DNA from: Falsarthrobacter nasiphocae
GTDB taxonomy: Bacteria > Actinomycetota > Actinomycetes > Actinomycetales > Micrococcaceae
Length of the DNA: 64,000 nt
Assembly (NCBI RefSeq): GCF_031456275.1
Contig: NZ_JAVDUI010000001.1
Span: forward strand, 1,508,965-1,572,964
Reading direction: 5' to 3'
The position numbers and the translations under genes are program-made. Below the pieces are notes generated by a model, which made no database searches, was not told where the DNA came from, and saw only the letters and a program-made list of their open reading frames with translations. Of the stretch, positions 44,279 through 52,590 are shown one piece after another (the stretch's first letter is position 1; every line of letters begins with the position of its first letter).

Positions 44279-44320
44279 GAGAGGCCGGCAAGACCCGAGA
44301 CAGGGTCTTGCCGGCCTCTC
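44279..44320. terminator. Bidirectional terminator between gabT and lacI
   Basis: gagaggccggcaagaccc (44279-44296) is perfectly complementary over 18 bp to 44303-44320 with a gagaca loop. Located between convergent genes. Confidence 0.75.
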
Positions 44321-44345
44321 GGCGTTCCCGCGGCCGCCGCTGAGG

Positions 44346-45413
44346 CTAGGCCGACACCGCGGCCGTGCTGCTGCGCACGATGAGCTCGTGGGGCTGGGCG
44401 TCTGCGACGGCCTCGGCCAGGCTCAGCCCCCCGGAGCAGGGCGTCACGCCGGCCGGCAGCGCGCCGATCCGAGACAGGGCGTGCAGGGCGGCGAGCCTCC
44501 CGTGCTCGGCGGCGTCCTGCCGGACCGTCGTCAGCCCGAACGGCTCGGAGAAGGCGTGGTCGTCGATCCCGATCACCGAGACGTCCTGGGGCACCCTCAG
44601 CCCGCACGCCCGGAGAGCGGCGGCGGCGCCGAAGCCCATCTCGTCGCTCGAGGCCACGATGGCGGTCGGACGCCTCTCGAGGCCGTTGAGCCACGCCTGC
44701 ACGGCCTCGAAGGTCGAGCGCGCCGTGAACGCTGCCAGGGGGAGCCACTCCTCGCGCACAGGCAGTCCGCGGCGGGCCATGGCGGCCCGGAAGCCCTCGA
44801 GGCGCATCGTCGGCACCTCGAACGCCATCTCGAACTCCAGGGCCCCGTGCACGAACCCGATCTCGGTGTGCCCCAGACCGGCGAGGTGATCCACCGCGGT
44901 CTCGAGGACGGCGGCCTCGTCCACCGCGATGCTCGTCACCCCCGCGATGCCGTGGCCGACGACGACGACGGGAATGCCCGCCCGGCGCAGGCGCTCCTCC
45001 TCCTCGGCGGTGACGGGGAACCCGGCGACGACGAGGCCGTCGATCTTCCGTCCCCGCAGGGCCCTGTCGAACACAGCCTGGCGGTTGGCGCCGTGGCCAC
45101 CGAGGCTGAACGTCATGAGGTCATACCCCGCCTCGGCGAGGGCGAGGTCCATGCCGGACATGACCGTGGAGAAGAACCACCGGTCCACGGTCGGGACGAG
45201 GACCCCGATGGTCCGGGACCGCCCGCTGGCCAGGCCCGACGCCGAGGAGGTGGGGGTATACCCCAGCTCGTCTGCGAGGCGGCGGATGCGCTCGCGGGTC
45301 CGGTCCGAGACACCGGGCTTGGAGCGCAGCGCGCGAGAGACCGTGGACGTGGCGACGCCGGCAGCGCGGGCCACCTCACGGATGTCGACGGGGCTCTCCG
45401 GGGACGGAGTCAC
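44346..45413 (-). CDS. LacI-family repressor of the alpha-glucoside operon
   Basis: A 355-aa regulator. The N-terminal headpiece is DIREVARAAGVATSTVSRALRSKPGVSDRTRERI, with the hinge helix LASGRSRTIGVLVP; the rest is a periplasmic-binding-protein-like sensor domain (GLVVAGFP, DGLV, VSVIGIDDHAFSEP). GTG start at 45413 overlaps the small membrane gene (GTGA). It is the last gene of the ABC-transporter operon, and a perfect LacI-type operator lies at 49083 before the first gene, so it very likely represses the operon and the divergent glucosidase gene until sugar binds. Confidence 0.92.
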   Translation of the reverse strand: MTPSPESPVDIREVARAAGVATSTVSRALRSKPGVSDRTRERIRRLADELGYTPTSSASGLASGRSRTIGVLVPTVDRWFFSTVMSGMDLALAEAGYDLMTFSLGGHGANRQAVFDRALRGRKIDGLVVAGFPVTAEEEERLRRAGIPVVVVGHGIAGVTSIAVDEAAVLETAVDHLAGLGHTEIGFVHGALEFEMAFEVPTMRLEGFRAAMARRGLPVREEWLPLAAFTARSTFEAVQAWLNGLERRPTAIVASSDEMGFGAAAALRACGLRVPQDVSVIGIDDHAFSEPFGLTTVRQDAAEHGRLAALHALSRIGALPAGVTPCSGGLSLAEAVADAQPHELIVRSSTAAVSA

Positions 45414-45646
45414 AGAGCCTCGTCCTCATCTGGGGCGGCGTCCTGCCTGGCGGCCAGTCGTCGTCGCACTCCCCAGAGCGCCCAGATCCCGAGGACCAGC
45501 GCGAGAAGAACGAGGGAGGGGCCGGGGGACTGACGGCCCGTGAGGATGCTCCAGCCGATGAGGAGCGTGAGGCCCAGCGCGAAGGCGGCCAGGAACCCCA
45601 ACGCACCGTCGAGGAGCTCGGATGGGCTGTCGCGGCGCTGGCGCAC
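45410..45646 (-). CDS. Small two-helix membrane protein in the sugar operon, 78 aa
   Basis: Two hydrophobic helices (about residues 15-34, ALGFLAAFALGLTLLIGW, and 44-60, LVLLALVLGIWALWGV) separated by a short polar loop, with basic N-terminus and acidic C-terminus. GTG start at 45646 with Shine-Dalgarno aggagg; its stop overlaps the lacI start. Position between the permeases and the regulator suggests a helper of the transporter, but I recognise no family. Confidence 0.72.
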   Translation of the reverse strand: MRQRRDSPSELLDGALGFLAAFALGLTLLIGWSILTGRQSPGPSLVLLALVLGIWALWGVRRRLAARQDAAPDEDEAL

Positions 45647-45724
45647 GGGGCCTCCTGGGTGGGTGCAGACATGAAACGCGGCCCCGCCCGGCCTGATGGC
45701 AAGGCGGAGCCGCGTGGGACCAGA

Positions 45725-46651
45725 CTACTTGACGGAGCCCGTGGTCAGACCGGAGACGATGCGGCGCTGGAACACGAGGACGAGGATGACGAGGGGGATC
45801 GTCACGATCGTTCCCGCAGCCATGACGGCCGTGTACGGCTCCTGGTGCGGCTGGGCGCCCGCGAACTTGGCGATGGCGACCGTGACCGTCTGCGTCTTGT
45901 CGTTCGAGAGGACCGAGGCCATGAGGTACTCGTTCCAGGACGCAATGAACGCGAGGATCGCCGTCGTGAACACCGCAGGGGCCGCGAGCGGCATCATGAT
46001 CTTCACGAACGCCTGGGCGGGCGAGCAGCCATCGATGCGCGCCGCCTCCTCGAGCTCCCACGGAAGCTCGCGGAAGAAGCTCGTCAGCGTGTACACCGTC
46101 AGGGGCAGGACGAACGAGACGGCCGGGATGATGAGCGCCTGGTACGTGCCCATCCACCCGATGTCCGTGAAGAGCTTGAACAGCGGCGAGATGAGCGCGA
46201 CGCCCGGGAACATCGAGGCGCCGAGGATGAAGCCCATGACGAAGCCCTTGAACGGGAAGTCGAGGCGGGCCAGCGCGTACGCGGCGAAGACGCCGAACGC
46301 GAGCGCGATGATCGTGGACACCGACGAGACGATGAGGGAGTTCATGAGGGCCCGGCCGAAGTGGTTGCCCATCTCCGTGCTGAACGCTGTCGTGAAGTTG
46401 TCCCAGGTCGGGGCCGTGGGCCAGAGGGTCGTCTCGAAGGTCGCGTCCGAGCGGCGGAAGGCCGTGGCGGCCATCCAGTAGAACGGCGCGAGGCACCAGA
46501 TGACGATGACGGCCGACGAGATGTACGTCCGGACGAGCGACCAGCCGTGGGCGCGGCGGGCGCGCCGGTGGCCCTCGGTGAGGAGCGGCGCGTCCATGCT
46601 GTCCTTGGCCGCGGCCGCAGCGACGGCGGGGGTTCCGACGGTGGAGCTCAT
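45725..46651 (-). CDS. Carbohydrate ABC transporter permease (MalG-like)
   Basis: A 308-aa permease with six transmembrane helices. The EAA loop that docks the ATPase is seen near residues 208-232 (ELPWELEEAARIDGCSPAQAFVKIMMPLAAPAV). Other family features are FYWMAATAFR at the first helix and the C-terminal GLTTGSVK tail typical of MalG relatives. It overlaps the MalF-like gene by ATGA. Together they form the membrane channel of a CUT1 oligosaccharide importer. Confidence 0.93.
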   Translation of the reverse strand: MSSTVGTPAVAAAAAKDSMDAPLLTEGHRRARRAHGWSLVRTYISSAVIVIWCLAPFYWMAATAFRRSDATFETTLWPTAPTWDNFTTAFSTEMGNHFGRALMNSLIVSSVSTIIALAFGVFAAYALARLDFPFKGFVMGFILGASMFPGVALISPLFKLFTDIGWMGTYQALIIPAVSFVLPLTVYTLTSFFRELPWELEEAARIDGCSPAQAFVKIMMPLAAPAVFTTAILAFIASWNEYLMASVLSNDKTQTVTVAIAKFAGAQPHQEPYTAVMAAGTIVTIPLVILVLVFQRRIVSGLTTGSVK

Positions 46652-47667
46652 GCGCGGCTCTCCTTCGTGGTGGTCTCAGCGGGTCGGGGGCGACGGCGGG
46701 CCTTGCGGGGGCCACTGCCTTCCGTCACGTTGGCGCCGAGGAAACGGATGAAGATGAACGCCACGCCGAAGATCACGAGGAAGGTGATCGTGGAGAGGGC
46801 CGAGGCGGAGTTGAAGCCCTGGCGGATCTGGTCGACGACGAGCATCGACAGGGTGCTCGTGTTGTTCGAGCCGCCCGTGAGGATGGCGGGGAGGTCGTAC
46901 ATGCGCAGCGCGTCGAGCGTCCGGAAGAGGATCGCGACCATGAGGGCCGGCTTGACGAGGGGGAGCGTGATGTGGCGGAACCGCTGCCACGTGCTCGCGC
47001 CGTCCATGCGCGCCGCCTCGTAGACGTCGCCCGGGATCATCTGGAGGCCGGCGACGATGAGCAGCGCCATGAACGGCGTTGTCTTCCAGGCGTCGGCGAT
47101 GATGATGGCCCACTTGGCGCTCGTCTCGGAGCCGAGCCAGAGGATGGGGTTGCCCGGCAGGATCGTGTTGATGACGCCGTTGTAGTCGAACATGAAGTAC
47201 CAGAGCTTGGCGGTGACCGCCGTGGGGATGGCCCAGGGCACGAGCACCGCAGCGCGGAGGATGCCGCGGCCCTTGAAGGTGCGGGCCATGATGATGGCCA
47301 TCCAGAAGCCGAAAACGGTCTCGAGGACCACGGTCACGGCCGCGTAGAAGAACGTGTTTCCGAACGAGGACCAGAAGGATGCGCCGAGCGATCCGGGCGC
47401 ACACGCGGCGCCGCCGCACTGCTGAAGGATCCAGTTCGTGTAGTTGCTGAAGCCGGCAGGACCGCCCTCGACGAACATGCCCGTCGCGGGGTCGAGGCCG
47501 GAGTCCTTGACGAACGACATCTGCACCGCGGAGATGAGCGGGTAGACGATGACGACGAGGAGGAGGAGAACGGTGGGCGCGAGGAGGAGCGCGGCCCAGG
47601 GAGCGGCTGACTTTTTCTGCGCCTGCGGTTCGAGGCGGGTGGCGCCGGAGGCGGCGGTGCTCGACAT
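46648..47667 (-). CDS. Carbohydrate ABC transporter permease (MalF-like)
   Basis: A 339-aa permease with six or seven helices and the EAA loop IPGDVYEAARMDGASTWQRFRHITLPLVKPAL near residues 225-255. Start ATG 47667 is placed where similarity begins (PWAALLLAPTVLLLLVVIVYPL); the longer frame upstream lies in the intergenic region. It has an external loop with two Cys (QQCGGAACAPG) that may form a disulfide. It overlaps the MalG-like gene. No ATPase gene is present, so a shared MsiK/UgpC-type ATPase is needed. Confidence 0.93.
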   Translation of the reverse strand: MSSTAASGATRLEPQAQKKSAAPWAALLLAPTVLLLLVVIVYPLISAVQMSFVKDSGLDPATGMFVEGGPAGFSNYTNWILQQCGGAACAPGSLGASFWSSFGNTFFYAAVTVVLETVFGFWMAIIMARTFKGRGILRAAVLVPWAIPTAVTAKLWYFMFDYNGVINTILPGNPILWLGSETSAKWAIIIADAWKTTPFMALLIVAGLQMIPGDVYEAARMDGASTWQRFRHITLPLVKPALMVAILFRTLDALRMYDLPAILTGGSNNTSTLSMLVVDQIRQGFNSASALSTITFLVIFGVAFIFIRFLGANVTEGSGPRKARRRPRPAETTTKESRA

Positions 47668-47737
47668 GGGGATACTCGTTTCGGATTGGGGACGGCGGGC
47701 GCGGGGGTTGCCCGCGCCCGCCGATTCCTCGCGGTGG

Positions 47738-48994
47738 CTACTTCGAAGACGCCGCGTTGATGGCCGTTTCCATGTCCTTCGTGGCCTGGGCGGGGGTCTT
47801 CTCACCCTTGATGGCGGCGTAGGAGTTGTCCTGGATGGCCTTGGTGACGGCCGGGTAGTACGGCGTCACGGGGCGCGGCTCGGCGGACTCGAGGGACTGC
47901 TTCAGCACCGAGAGGTACGGGAGCTCCTTCGTCAGCGCCGGGTCGTCGTAGAGCGATGCGGTGACGGGGGCCAGGGAGCCCTTGATCGCGTTGCTCTTCT
48001 GCGTCTCCTCGGAGGAGAGGTACTTGATGAAGTCGCGGGCCGTGGCCTTGTTCTTCGAGTTGACGTTCATGGCCGCGGAGTGGCCGCCGAGCGTGGACTT
48101 GCCCGGGAGGGGCGCCATGCCGAACTTGTCCTTGACCTTGGAGGTCGCGTCCGTCTTCATGAGGTTGTAGACGTACGGCCAGTTGCGCATGAAGAGGAGC
48201 TTGCCGTCCTCGAAGGACATGCGGCCCTGCTCTTCCTTGTACGTGATGGCGGCCTTGGGGATGTTGCCGTTCGCGTAGGCGGTGGCGAGGGTCTGAAGGC
48301 CCTTCTGGGCCTCTGGGGAGTTGACAGAGGACTTGCCGTCGGAGCCCACAATCTGGCCGCCTGCGGCGTTGATCGCCTCGGAGGCGTTGACCGTGAGGCC
48401 CTCGTAGTTGGCGAACTGGCCGGCGTAGCAGTCGATGCCGTTGGACTTGGCGATCGAGCACATGCCCATCATCTCGTCCCACGTCTTCGGCGGCGTCTTC
48501 ACGAGGTCCTTGCGGTACCAGAGGATGCCGCCGTCGCTGGAGGTCGGGGCGGCGTAGAGCTTGCCGTTGTAGGTTGCGGCCTTGACGGTCGCAGGCAGCA
48601 TGCCCTCGGTGCTGACCGCGTTCTTGCCGTCGAGGGGGACGAGCCAGCCCTTGGCGGCGAACTCGGCGGTCCAGACGACGTCAACGGTGACGACGTCGTA
48701 GTTCGGGTTCTTGGCCTGGAAGTTCTGGACGAGGTCGTCGTGCTGCTGGTTGGCGTCGTCCGACTGCTCCTTGAAGGTGACCTTCTCGTTGGGGTGCTCG
48801 GCGTTCCACTTCTCGATGAGCGGACGGACGATGTTCGAGTTGTCCTTGCCCTGGACGTAGGTGATGGGACCGCGGGCGTCCTCGCCTTCGCTGGCTGCGT
48901 TCTGAGACGAGCCGGAGCCTCCGCCGCAGGCGGAGACGGAGATGGCGAGAATGCTGGCGGCGGCGACGGCCGAGAAGGCGCGGCGTGTGCTCAT
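47738..48994 (-). CDS. Sugar ABC transporter substrate-binding lipoprotein
   Basis: A 418-aa family-1 solute-binding protein. The N-terminal signal ends in the lipobox SVSAC at about residues 18-22, followed by a Gly/Ser linker. The body shows the binding-protein pattern TYVQGKDNSNIVRPLIEKWNAEHPNEKV, DVVTVDVVWTAEFAAKGWLVPLD and LYAAPTSSDGGILWYRKDLVKTPP. It is first gene of the operon, with the LacI operator overlapping its promoter. Linkage to a GH13 glucosidase suggests alpha-glucosides such as maltose, trehalose or palatinose as ligands. Confidence 0.93.
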   Translation of the reverse strand: MSTRRAFSAVAAASILAISVSACGGGSGSSQNAASEGEDARGPITYVQGKDNSNIVRPLIEKWNAEHPNEKVTFKEQSDDANQQHDDLVQNFQAKNPNYDVVTVDVVWTAEFAAKGWLVPLDGKNAVSTEGMLPATVKAATYNGKLYAAPTSSDGGILWYRKDLVKTPPKTWDEMMGMCSIAKSNGIDCYAGQFANYEGLTVNASEAINAAGGQIVGSDGKSSVNSPEAQKGLQTLATAYANGNIPKAAITYKEEQGRMSFEDGKLLFMRNWPYVYNLMKTDATSKVKDKFGMAPLPGKSTLGGHSAAMNVNSKNKATARDFIKYLSSEETQKSNAIKGSLAPVTASLYDDPALTKELPYLSVLKQSLESAEPRPVTPYYPAVTKAIQDNSYAAIKGEKTPAQATKDMETAINAASSK

Positions 48995-49057
48995 GGTGTG
49001 CTCCTGAGGGGATCGAGGGCGCTCCGACGCGCCCGGCCACTTGTAGTGACTGACCTC

Positions 49058-49086
49058 ACCTTAGTAGTGTGGATGACGTCACGCAA
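49058..49086 (-). promoter_or_regulatory. Promoter of the sugar-uptake operon
   Basis: On the minus strand a -35 TTGCGT (49086-49081), a 17-nt spacer and a -10 TAAGGT (49063-49058). The -35 box lies inside the LacI-type operator, so repressor binding would exclude RNA polymerase. Confidence 0.5.
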
Positions 49087-49094
49087 ACGCTTGC
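49083..49094. promoter_or_regulatory. LacI-family operator
   Basis: GCAAACGCTTGC fits the LacI/GalR-type operator consensus GCAANCGNTTGC exactly. It stands 33 bp before the glucosidase ATG and 89 bp before the binding-protein start, in the divergent region, so one site can control both units. Confidence 0.75.
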
Positions 49095-49126
49095 GCTGAA
49101 CCCGCCGAATATCGAACGAGGAACCA

Positions 49127-50800
49127 ATGCCCCCCCTTTCCCCGGCCCCCTGGTGGGCCGATGCCGTCATCTACCAGGTCTACCCCCGCTCGTTCGCCGA
49201 CGCGGACGGGGACGGAATGGGGGACCTCGCCGGGGTGACGAGCAAGGTCCCCTACCTCGCCGAGCTCGGGGTGGACGCGATCTGGCTCTCGCCGTTCTAC
49301 GTCTCGCCGCAGAATGACGGGGGGTACGACGTCGCCGACTTCCGGGACGTGGACCCGCGCTTCGGCACCCTCGCGGACTTCGACGCGCTCCTCGCCGCCG
49401 CTGCGGAGCGGGGGATTCGCATCATCGTGGACCTCGTGCCCAACCACACCTCGAGCGAGCACGCCTGGTTCAAGGAGGCCCTGGCGAGCGAGACGGGCTC
49501 TGCGGCCCGCGCGCGCTACATTTTCCGGGACGGCAAGGGGGAGGACGGATCCACGCCCCCCAACAACTGGTCCTCGATCTTCGGCGGCCCCGCCTGGACC
49601 CGCACGGAGAACGCGGACGGCACGCCCGGCCAGTGGTACCTGCACCTCTTCGACACGAGCCAGCCGGACCTCAATTGGGAGAACCCGGAGGTCTGGGCCG
49701 AGTTCCGCGACATTCTCCGCTTCTGGCTGGACCGCGGCGTCGCTGGGTTCCGGGTTGACGTCGCCCACGGCATGATCAAGGCCGAGGGCCTCCCGGACTG
49801 GGACGCCAAGGCGGGCATGATCGAGGGCGAGAACGACGACCCCAACCACGAGGGAGCCCCGTACTTCGACCAGGACGGCGTCCACGAGGTCTACCGCGAC
49901 TGGAACGCCGTGCTCTCCGAGTACGACGGCGACCGGATGATGGTCGCCGAGGCGTGGGTCCCCGACGCCGAGCGGCTCTTCGCCTATGTCCGCCCGGACG
50001 AGATGCAGCAGGCCTTCAACTTCGGGTTCCTCCTCGCCGGCTGGGACGCCGAGCGGATGAGCGAGAACATCGAGCACACCCTCGAGAACTCCGCCCGCGT
50101 CGGGCGCCCGGCCACCTGGGTCCTCTCGAATCACGACACGGTGCGGCACTCCGCCCGCTACGGCCTGGCGGACCCCACCCAGTACCCGCGCGGCATCTCC
50201 GCGGAGGATGAGCAGCCGGACGGCGAGCTGGGCCTCGCCCGCGCCCGCGCCGCCGCGCTCATCGAGCTGGCGCTGCCCGGCTCCGCGTACGTGTGGGAGG
50301 GTGACGAGCTCGGCCTGCCCGAGCACACGACCCTCCCCGCCGAGGTCCGCCAGGACCCTTCGTTCTTCCGCACGAACGGCGCCGAGCGGGGCCGCGACGG
50401 GTGCCGCGTTCCCATGCCGTGGCGCGCGGACGCGCCGGGCTACGGCTTCTCCGACGCGGAGGGCCCTGCAGCCCCGTGGCTTCCCCAGCCCGAGGCGTTC
50501 GCGGAGCGCGCGGCTGACCGCCAGGTCGGAGTGGAGGGCTCGGTCTTCGAGCTCTATCGTCGAGCCATCGCGCTGCGCCGGGAACTGGGGCTCGGCTCGG
50601 CTGAGCTTTCCTTCTCGAGCCTCCACGACCCGGCCCGCGGCGTCCTCTCCTTTGACGTCGCCGGCGTGACGGTGGTCGCCAACATGGGAGACGACGACGT
50701 CGAGCTGGAGCCGCACGAGCCCATCCTCGCCTCCGAGGAGCAGTTCGCAGGAGCCGCCACCCTGCCGCCCAACGCAGCTGTCTGGGTCCGCCTCTCCTAG
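49127..50800 (+). CDS. GH13 alpha-glucosidase / oligo-1,6-glucosidase
   Basis: A 557-aa cytoplasmic glycoside hydrolase family 13 enzyme with no signal peptide. The barrel starts at WWADAVIYQVYPRSFADADGDG; catalytic residues are the Asp nucleophile near 211 (GVAGFRVDVAHGM), the Glu acid near 275 (MMVAEAWVP) and the transition-state Asp near 338 (LSNHDTVRH). The DLVPNHTSSEHAWF segment is standard for the alpha-glucosidase/oligo-1,6-glucosidase branch. Divergent from the sugar-uptake operon and sharing its LacI operator, it would cleave the imported oligosaccharide to glucose. Trehalose-phosphate hydrolase is less likely because uptake is by ABC transport. Confidence 0.92.
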   Translation: MPPLSPAPWWADAVIYQVYPRSFADADGDGMGDLAGVTSKVPYLAELGVDAIWLSPFYVSPQNDGGYDVADFRDVDPRFGTLADFDALLAAAAERGIRIIVDLVPNHTSSEHAWFKEALASETGSAARARYIFRDGKGEDGSTPPNNWSSIFGGPAWTRTENADGTPGQWYLHLFDTSQPDLNWENPEVWAEFRDILRFWLDRGVAGFRVDVAHGMIKAEGLPDWDAKAGMIEGENDDPNHEGAPYFDQDGVHEVYRDWNAVLSEYDGDRMMVAEAWVPDAERLFAYVRPDEMQQAFNFGFLLAGWDAERMSENIEHTLENSARVGRPATWVLSNHDTVRHSARYGLADPTQYPRGISAEDEQPDGELGLARARAAALIELALPGSAYVWEGDELGLPEHTTLPAEVRQDPSFFRTNGAERGRDGCRVPMPWRADAPGYGFSDAEGPAAPWLPQPEAFAERAADRQVGVEGSVFELYRRAIALRRELGLGSAELSFSSLHDPARGVLSFDVAGVTVVANMGDDDVELEPHEPILASEEQFAGAATLPPNAAVWVRLS

Positions 50801-50810
50801 GGCGCGCCGC

Positions 50811-50893
50811 CGAACCACGTCAACATCGCCCGACCCCCGTCACCTTCGGGGGCCTCGGGTCGCGAGATCCCGTCTCGATGTTGACGTGGTTCG
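50811..50893. repeat. Nested long inverted repeat between glucosidase and SseB-like genes
   Basis: Outer arms 50811-50828 (cgaaccacgtcaacatcg) and 50876-50893 are perfectly complementary over 18 bp. Inside the 47-nt loop a second stem forms (cccgaccccc against gggggcctcggg). The structure would be a tall branched hairpin starting 11 bp after the glucosidase stop. It may terminate transcription, but there is no U-run. Confidence 0.6.
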
Positions 50894-51021
50894 GTCGTTC
50901 ACGGCGTGGATCGGCAGGCGCGCCCGGGCCAGGCGTGCGCGGTTCGGACGCGGCGCGAGGGTGTGGAACCCTTGTGTGAGGACAGTGTGCACACAGCCGT
51001 CGAGACGAGGGGGAGCTGAGC

Positions 51022-52095
51022 ATGGCGATCTTCGACCGCCTATTCGGGCGCCGAAAGAAGGACGAGCAGGCCACAGGGCAGCCGGCGCAGCCGAGCGAGG
51101 CCCCGCGCCCGCCGCAGGGGGCCCCGTCCGCCGAGGCTCCTCAGCCCCAGGCCCCCGTCAAGCCATCCGCGCCTGAGCACCACACCCCGGGGCCCGCCGT
51201 CCCCGAGCGGCCCGTCCAGAGCCCTGCGCCGCGGCACACCGCGCCGGAGCCGAGGCGTGCCCCCGAGCCGCTGCGCGCCCCCGAGCGCCCCGCGGTCCCC
51301 TCCCCGGCGGCGCCTCAGCAGGCGGCTCCCGCCCAGGCCCCAGCCGGCGGTCTCACCGCGACGGGCCATCTTGACGGCTGGGAGCCGAGCGCCACCCCGG
51401 CTGAGGCCCTCTCCCGGTTCCGTGCCGCCCCCGCGGGCCTCAAGGCCGAGCGGGCGCGCCGCGAGCTGGGCCGCCACATGATCGCCACCCCGTACTTCGC
51501 GGTCCTCGGGCCCGGCGGGGACGGACGCCCCACGCTGAAGGCCGCCGTCGTCGCCTCCGAGCGCCTCCTGACCGTGTACTCGGACCGGGCCTCCGCAGAG
51601 GCCGCCCTGACCAAGAACGGCCAGGTGGCCGCGATCCCGGGCGAGGTCATTCTCGCGTGGGTCCTCGGGCAGCCCAAGGTGCGCGGCCTTCGGCTCGACC
51701 CGGTGGCGCCGGACGCCGGCAAGGACTTCGACCGCGAGCAGGTCGCCGAGGCGCTCGCGGGCCTCTCCAGCCCCGAGCTGCGGGAGCTCCTGCTCTCCGA
51801 GCGCCCCACGCCGCAGCGCGGGCTCGAGATCCTGCGCGGCGAGGGCTCCAGGGTGCTCGTGGTGCGCCGCCGCACGGCTGCAGGCACGGAGACGATGGAG
51901 CTCGCGGGACCCTCCGGCCAGCGCATCCTGCCTGTCTTCACCTCGAATGCTGAGGTCGACGCGCTCGGCACGTCGCTGGCCCCCGAGCCCATGGACGCGG
52001 CGGGCCTGCGCGAGCTCATCGCCGAACTGGGCGTGGACACGCTTCGGGTCAACCCGGCGGGCCCGTCCCTGGACCTCCCGGCGGGCTCCCTCTAG
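51022..52095 (+). CDS. SseB-domain protein with long Pro/Ala-rich N-terminus
   Basis: A 357-aa protein. The first 20 residues are basic (MAIFDRLFGRRKKDEQ), followed by about 90 low-complexity residues rich in Pro, Ala, Glu and His. The SseB N-terminal-type domain spans about 145-340, with YFAVLGPGGDGRPTLKAAVVASERLLTVYSDRASAEAAL and ILPVFTSNAEVDALG. In enterobacteria SseB is linked to type III secretion, but actinobacterial members are housekeeping proteins of unknown function. ATG 51022 with Shine-Dalgarno ggggagct. Its TAG stop lies inside the left 21-bp repeat of the island; without the insertion its stop would overlap that of rarD. Confidence 0.78.
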   Translation: MAIFDRLFGRRKKDEQATGQPAQPSEAPRPPQGAPSAEAPQPQAPVKPSAPEHHTPGPAVPERPVQSPAPRHTAPEPRRAPEPLRAPERPAVPSPAAPQQAAPAQAPAGGLTATGHLDGWEPSATPAEALSRFRAAPAGLKAERARRELGRHMIATPYFAVLGPGGDGRPTLKAAVVASERLLTVYSDRASAEAALTKNGQVAAIPGEVILAWVLGQPKVRGLRLDPVAPDAGKDFDREQVAEALAGLSSPELRELLLSERPTPQRGLEILRGEGSRVLVVRRRTAAGTETMELAGPSGQRILPVFTSNAEVDALGTSLAPEPMDAAGLRELIAELGVDTLRVNPAGPSLDLPAGSL

Positions 52096-52111
52096 GAGGC
52101 GGCCGCGGCGC
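52091..52111. repeat. Left 21-bp direct repeat of the island (attL-like)
   Basis: Begins tctaggaggcgg and ends ccgcggcgc; identical to 54167-54187. It contains the TAG of the SseB-like gene and a copy of the rarD 3' end. Confidence 0.8.
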
Positions 52112-52113
52112 TG

Positions 52114-52359
52114 ATGCGACACGCACGAGTCCCCATTCGAGAGCAGGCGCAGGGCGTAGAGACTTAGGTGGCAGAGCTGGAAGTTGCCCGAGCGGTCCGA
52201 GTCTTCGCTGACGTTATAACAGGAGCCCGGGCCAACAGCCTCGGCCCCATCTCCGCACGCGGCTACATGCGGGCCGAAGACGTGCTGCTCGCGACGCGCC
52301 TGGACCGGATGGGCCGGGCCACGCTGGGCACGATTGAGGCCCCTAGGGGGACGTGGTGA
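52114..52359 (+). pseudogene. Decayed serine resolvase/invertase, N-terminal part
   Basis: Reading from ATG 52114, three bases after the left repeat, gives LMRHARVPIREQAQGVET, then a TAG at 52165-52167, then VAELEVARAVRVFADVITGARANS and, after a short mismatched stretch, AEDVLLATRLDRMGRATLGTIE. This follows the resolvase pattern (Y-ARVST-EQ ... Q-AELE ... VFADVITGAR ... GDVLLVTRLDR-GRST). The catalytic Ser of ARVST is Pro here (codon ccc), a Gln codon has become TAG, and the frame is lost after TIE, with no helix-turn-helix part. The Arg residues of RLDRMGR are kept. It is non-functional and probably came in with the island. Confidence 0.65.
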
Positions 52360-52554
52360 CGGCGTGCCCTGCCTGTGCCCAAGCGTAGGCAATTCGACGC
52401 CGCCCGGGCGTCTTGGCGTAGCCGTCATGGCCCTGCTGGCCGCATGTGAGGGTTCGTTGAGCGCACCCGCGAAGGTGTCGCGGTAGTCCAGGCGAGCGAT
52501 GGGGGCGGGGCCGATCCAGTCCGTTGCATAGACACGCATAGACACGCATAGAGG
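52360..52554. other. Non-coding stretch inside the island
   Basis: No convincing gene on either strand; the open frames here lack start signals and recognisable domains. A perfect 10-bp tandem repeat (gacacgcata at 52531-52540 and 52541-52550) ends just before the -35 box of the DUF3800 leader and might be a protein-binding site. The remainder may be decayed resolvase or other mobile-element sequence. Confidence 0.4.
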
Positions 52555-52584
52555 TGGACAGAACGGGGCCTGAAGCGCTAGTCT
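52555..52584 (+). promoter_or_regulatory. Promoter of the DUF3800 leader RNA
   Basis: -35 TGGACA (52555-52560), an 18-nt spacer and -10 TAGTCT (52579-52584). Start near 52591, giving an untranslated leader of about 120 nt. Confidence 0.55.
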
Positions 52585-52590
52585 GGAGTC

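Noticed and set aside
45659-47023. 454-codon plus-strand frame across the MalG/MalF-like genes
   Set aside because: Antisense shadow of two overlapping permease genes that show clear EAA loops; its sequence is Arg/Asp/Glu repeats typical of GC-rich antisense frames.
52343-52549. Minus-strand 68-codon ORF between the resolvase relic and the DUF3800 promoter
   Set aside because: No Shine-Dalgarno, unusual composition, and overlap with the tandem repeat; no recognisable domain.
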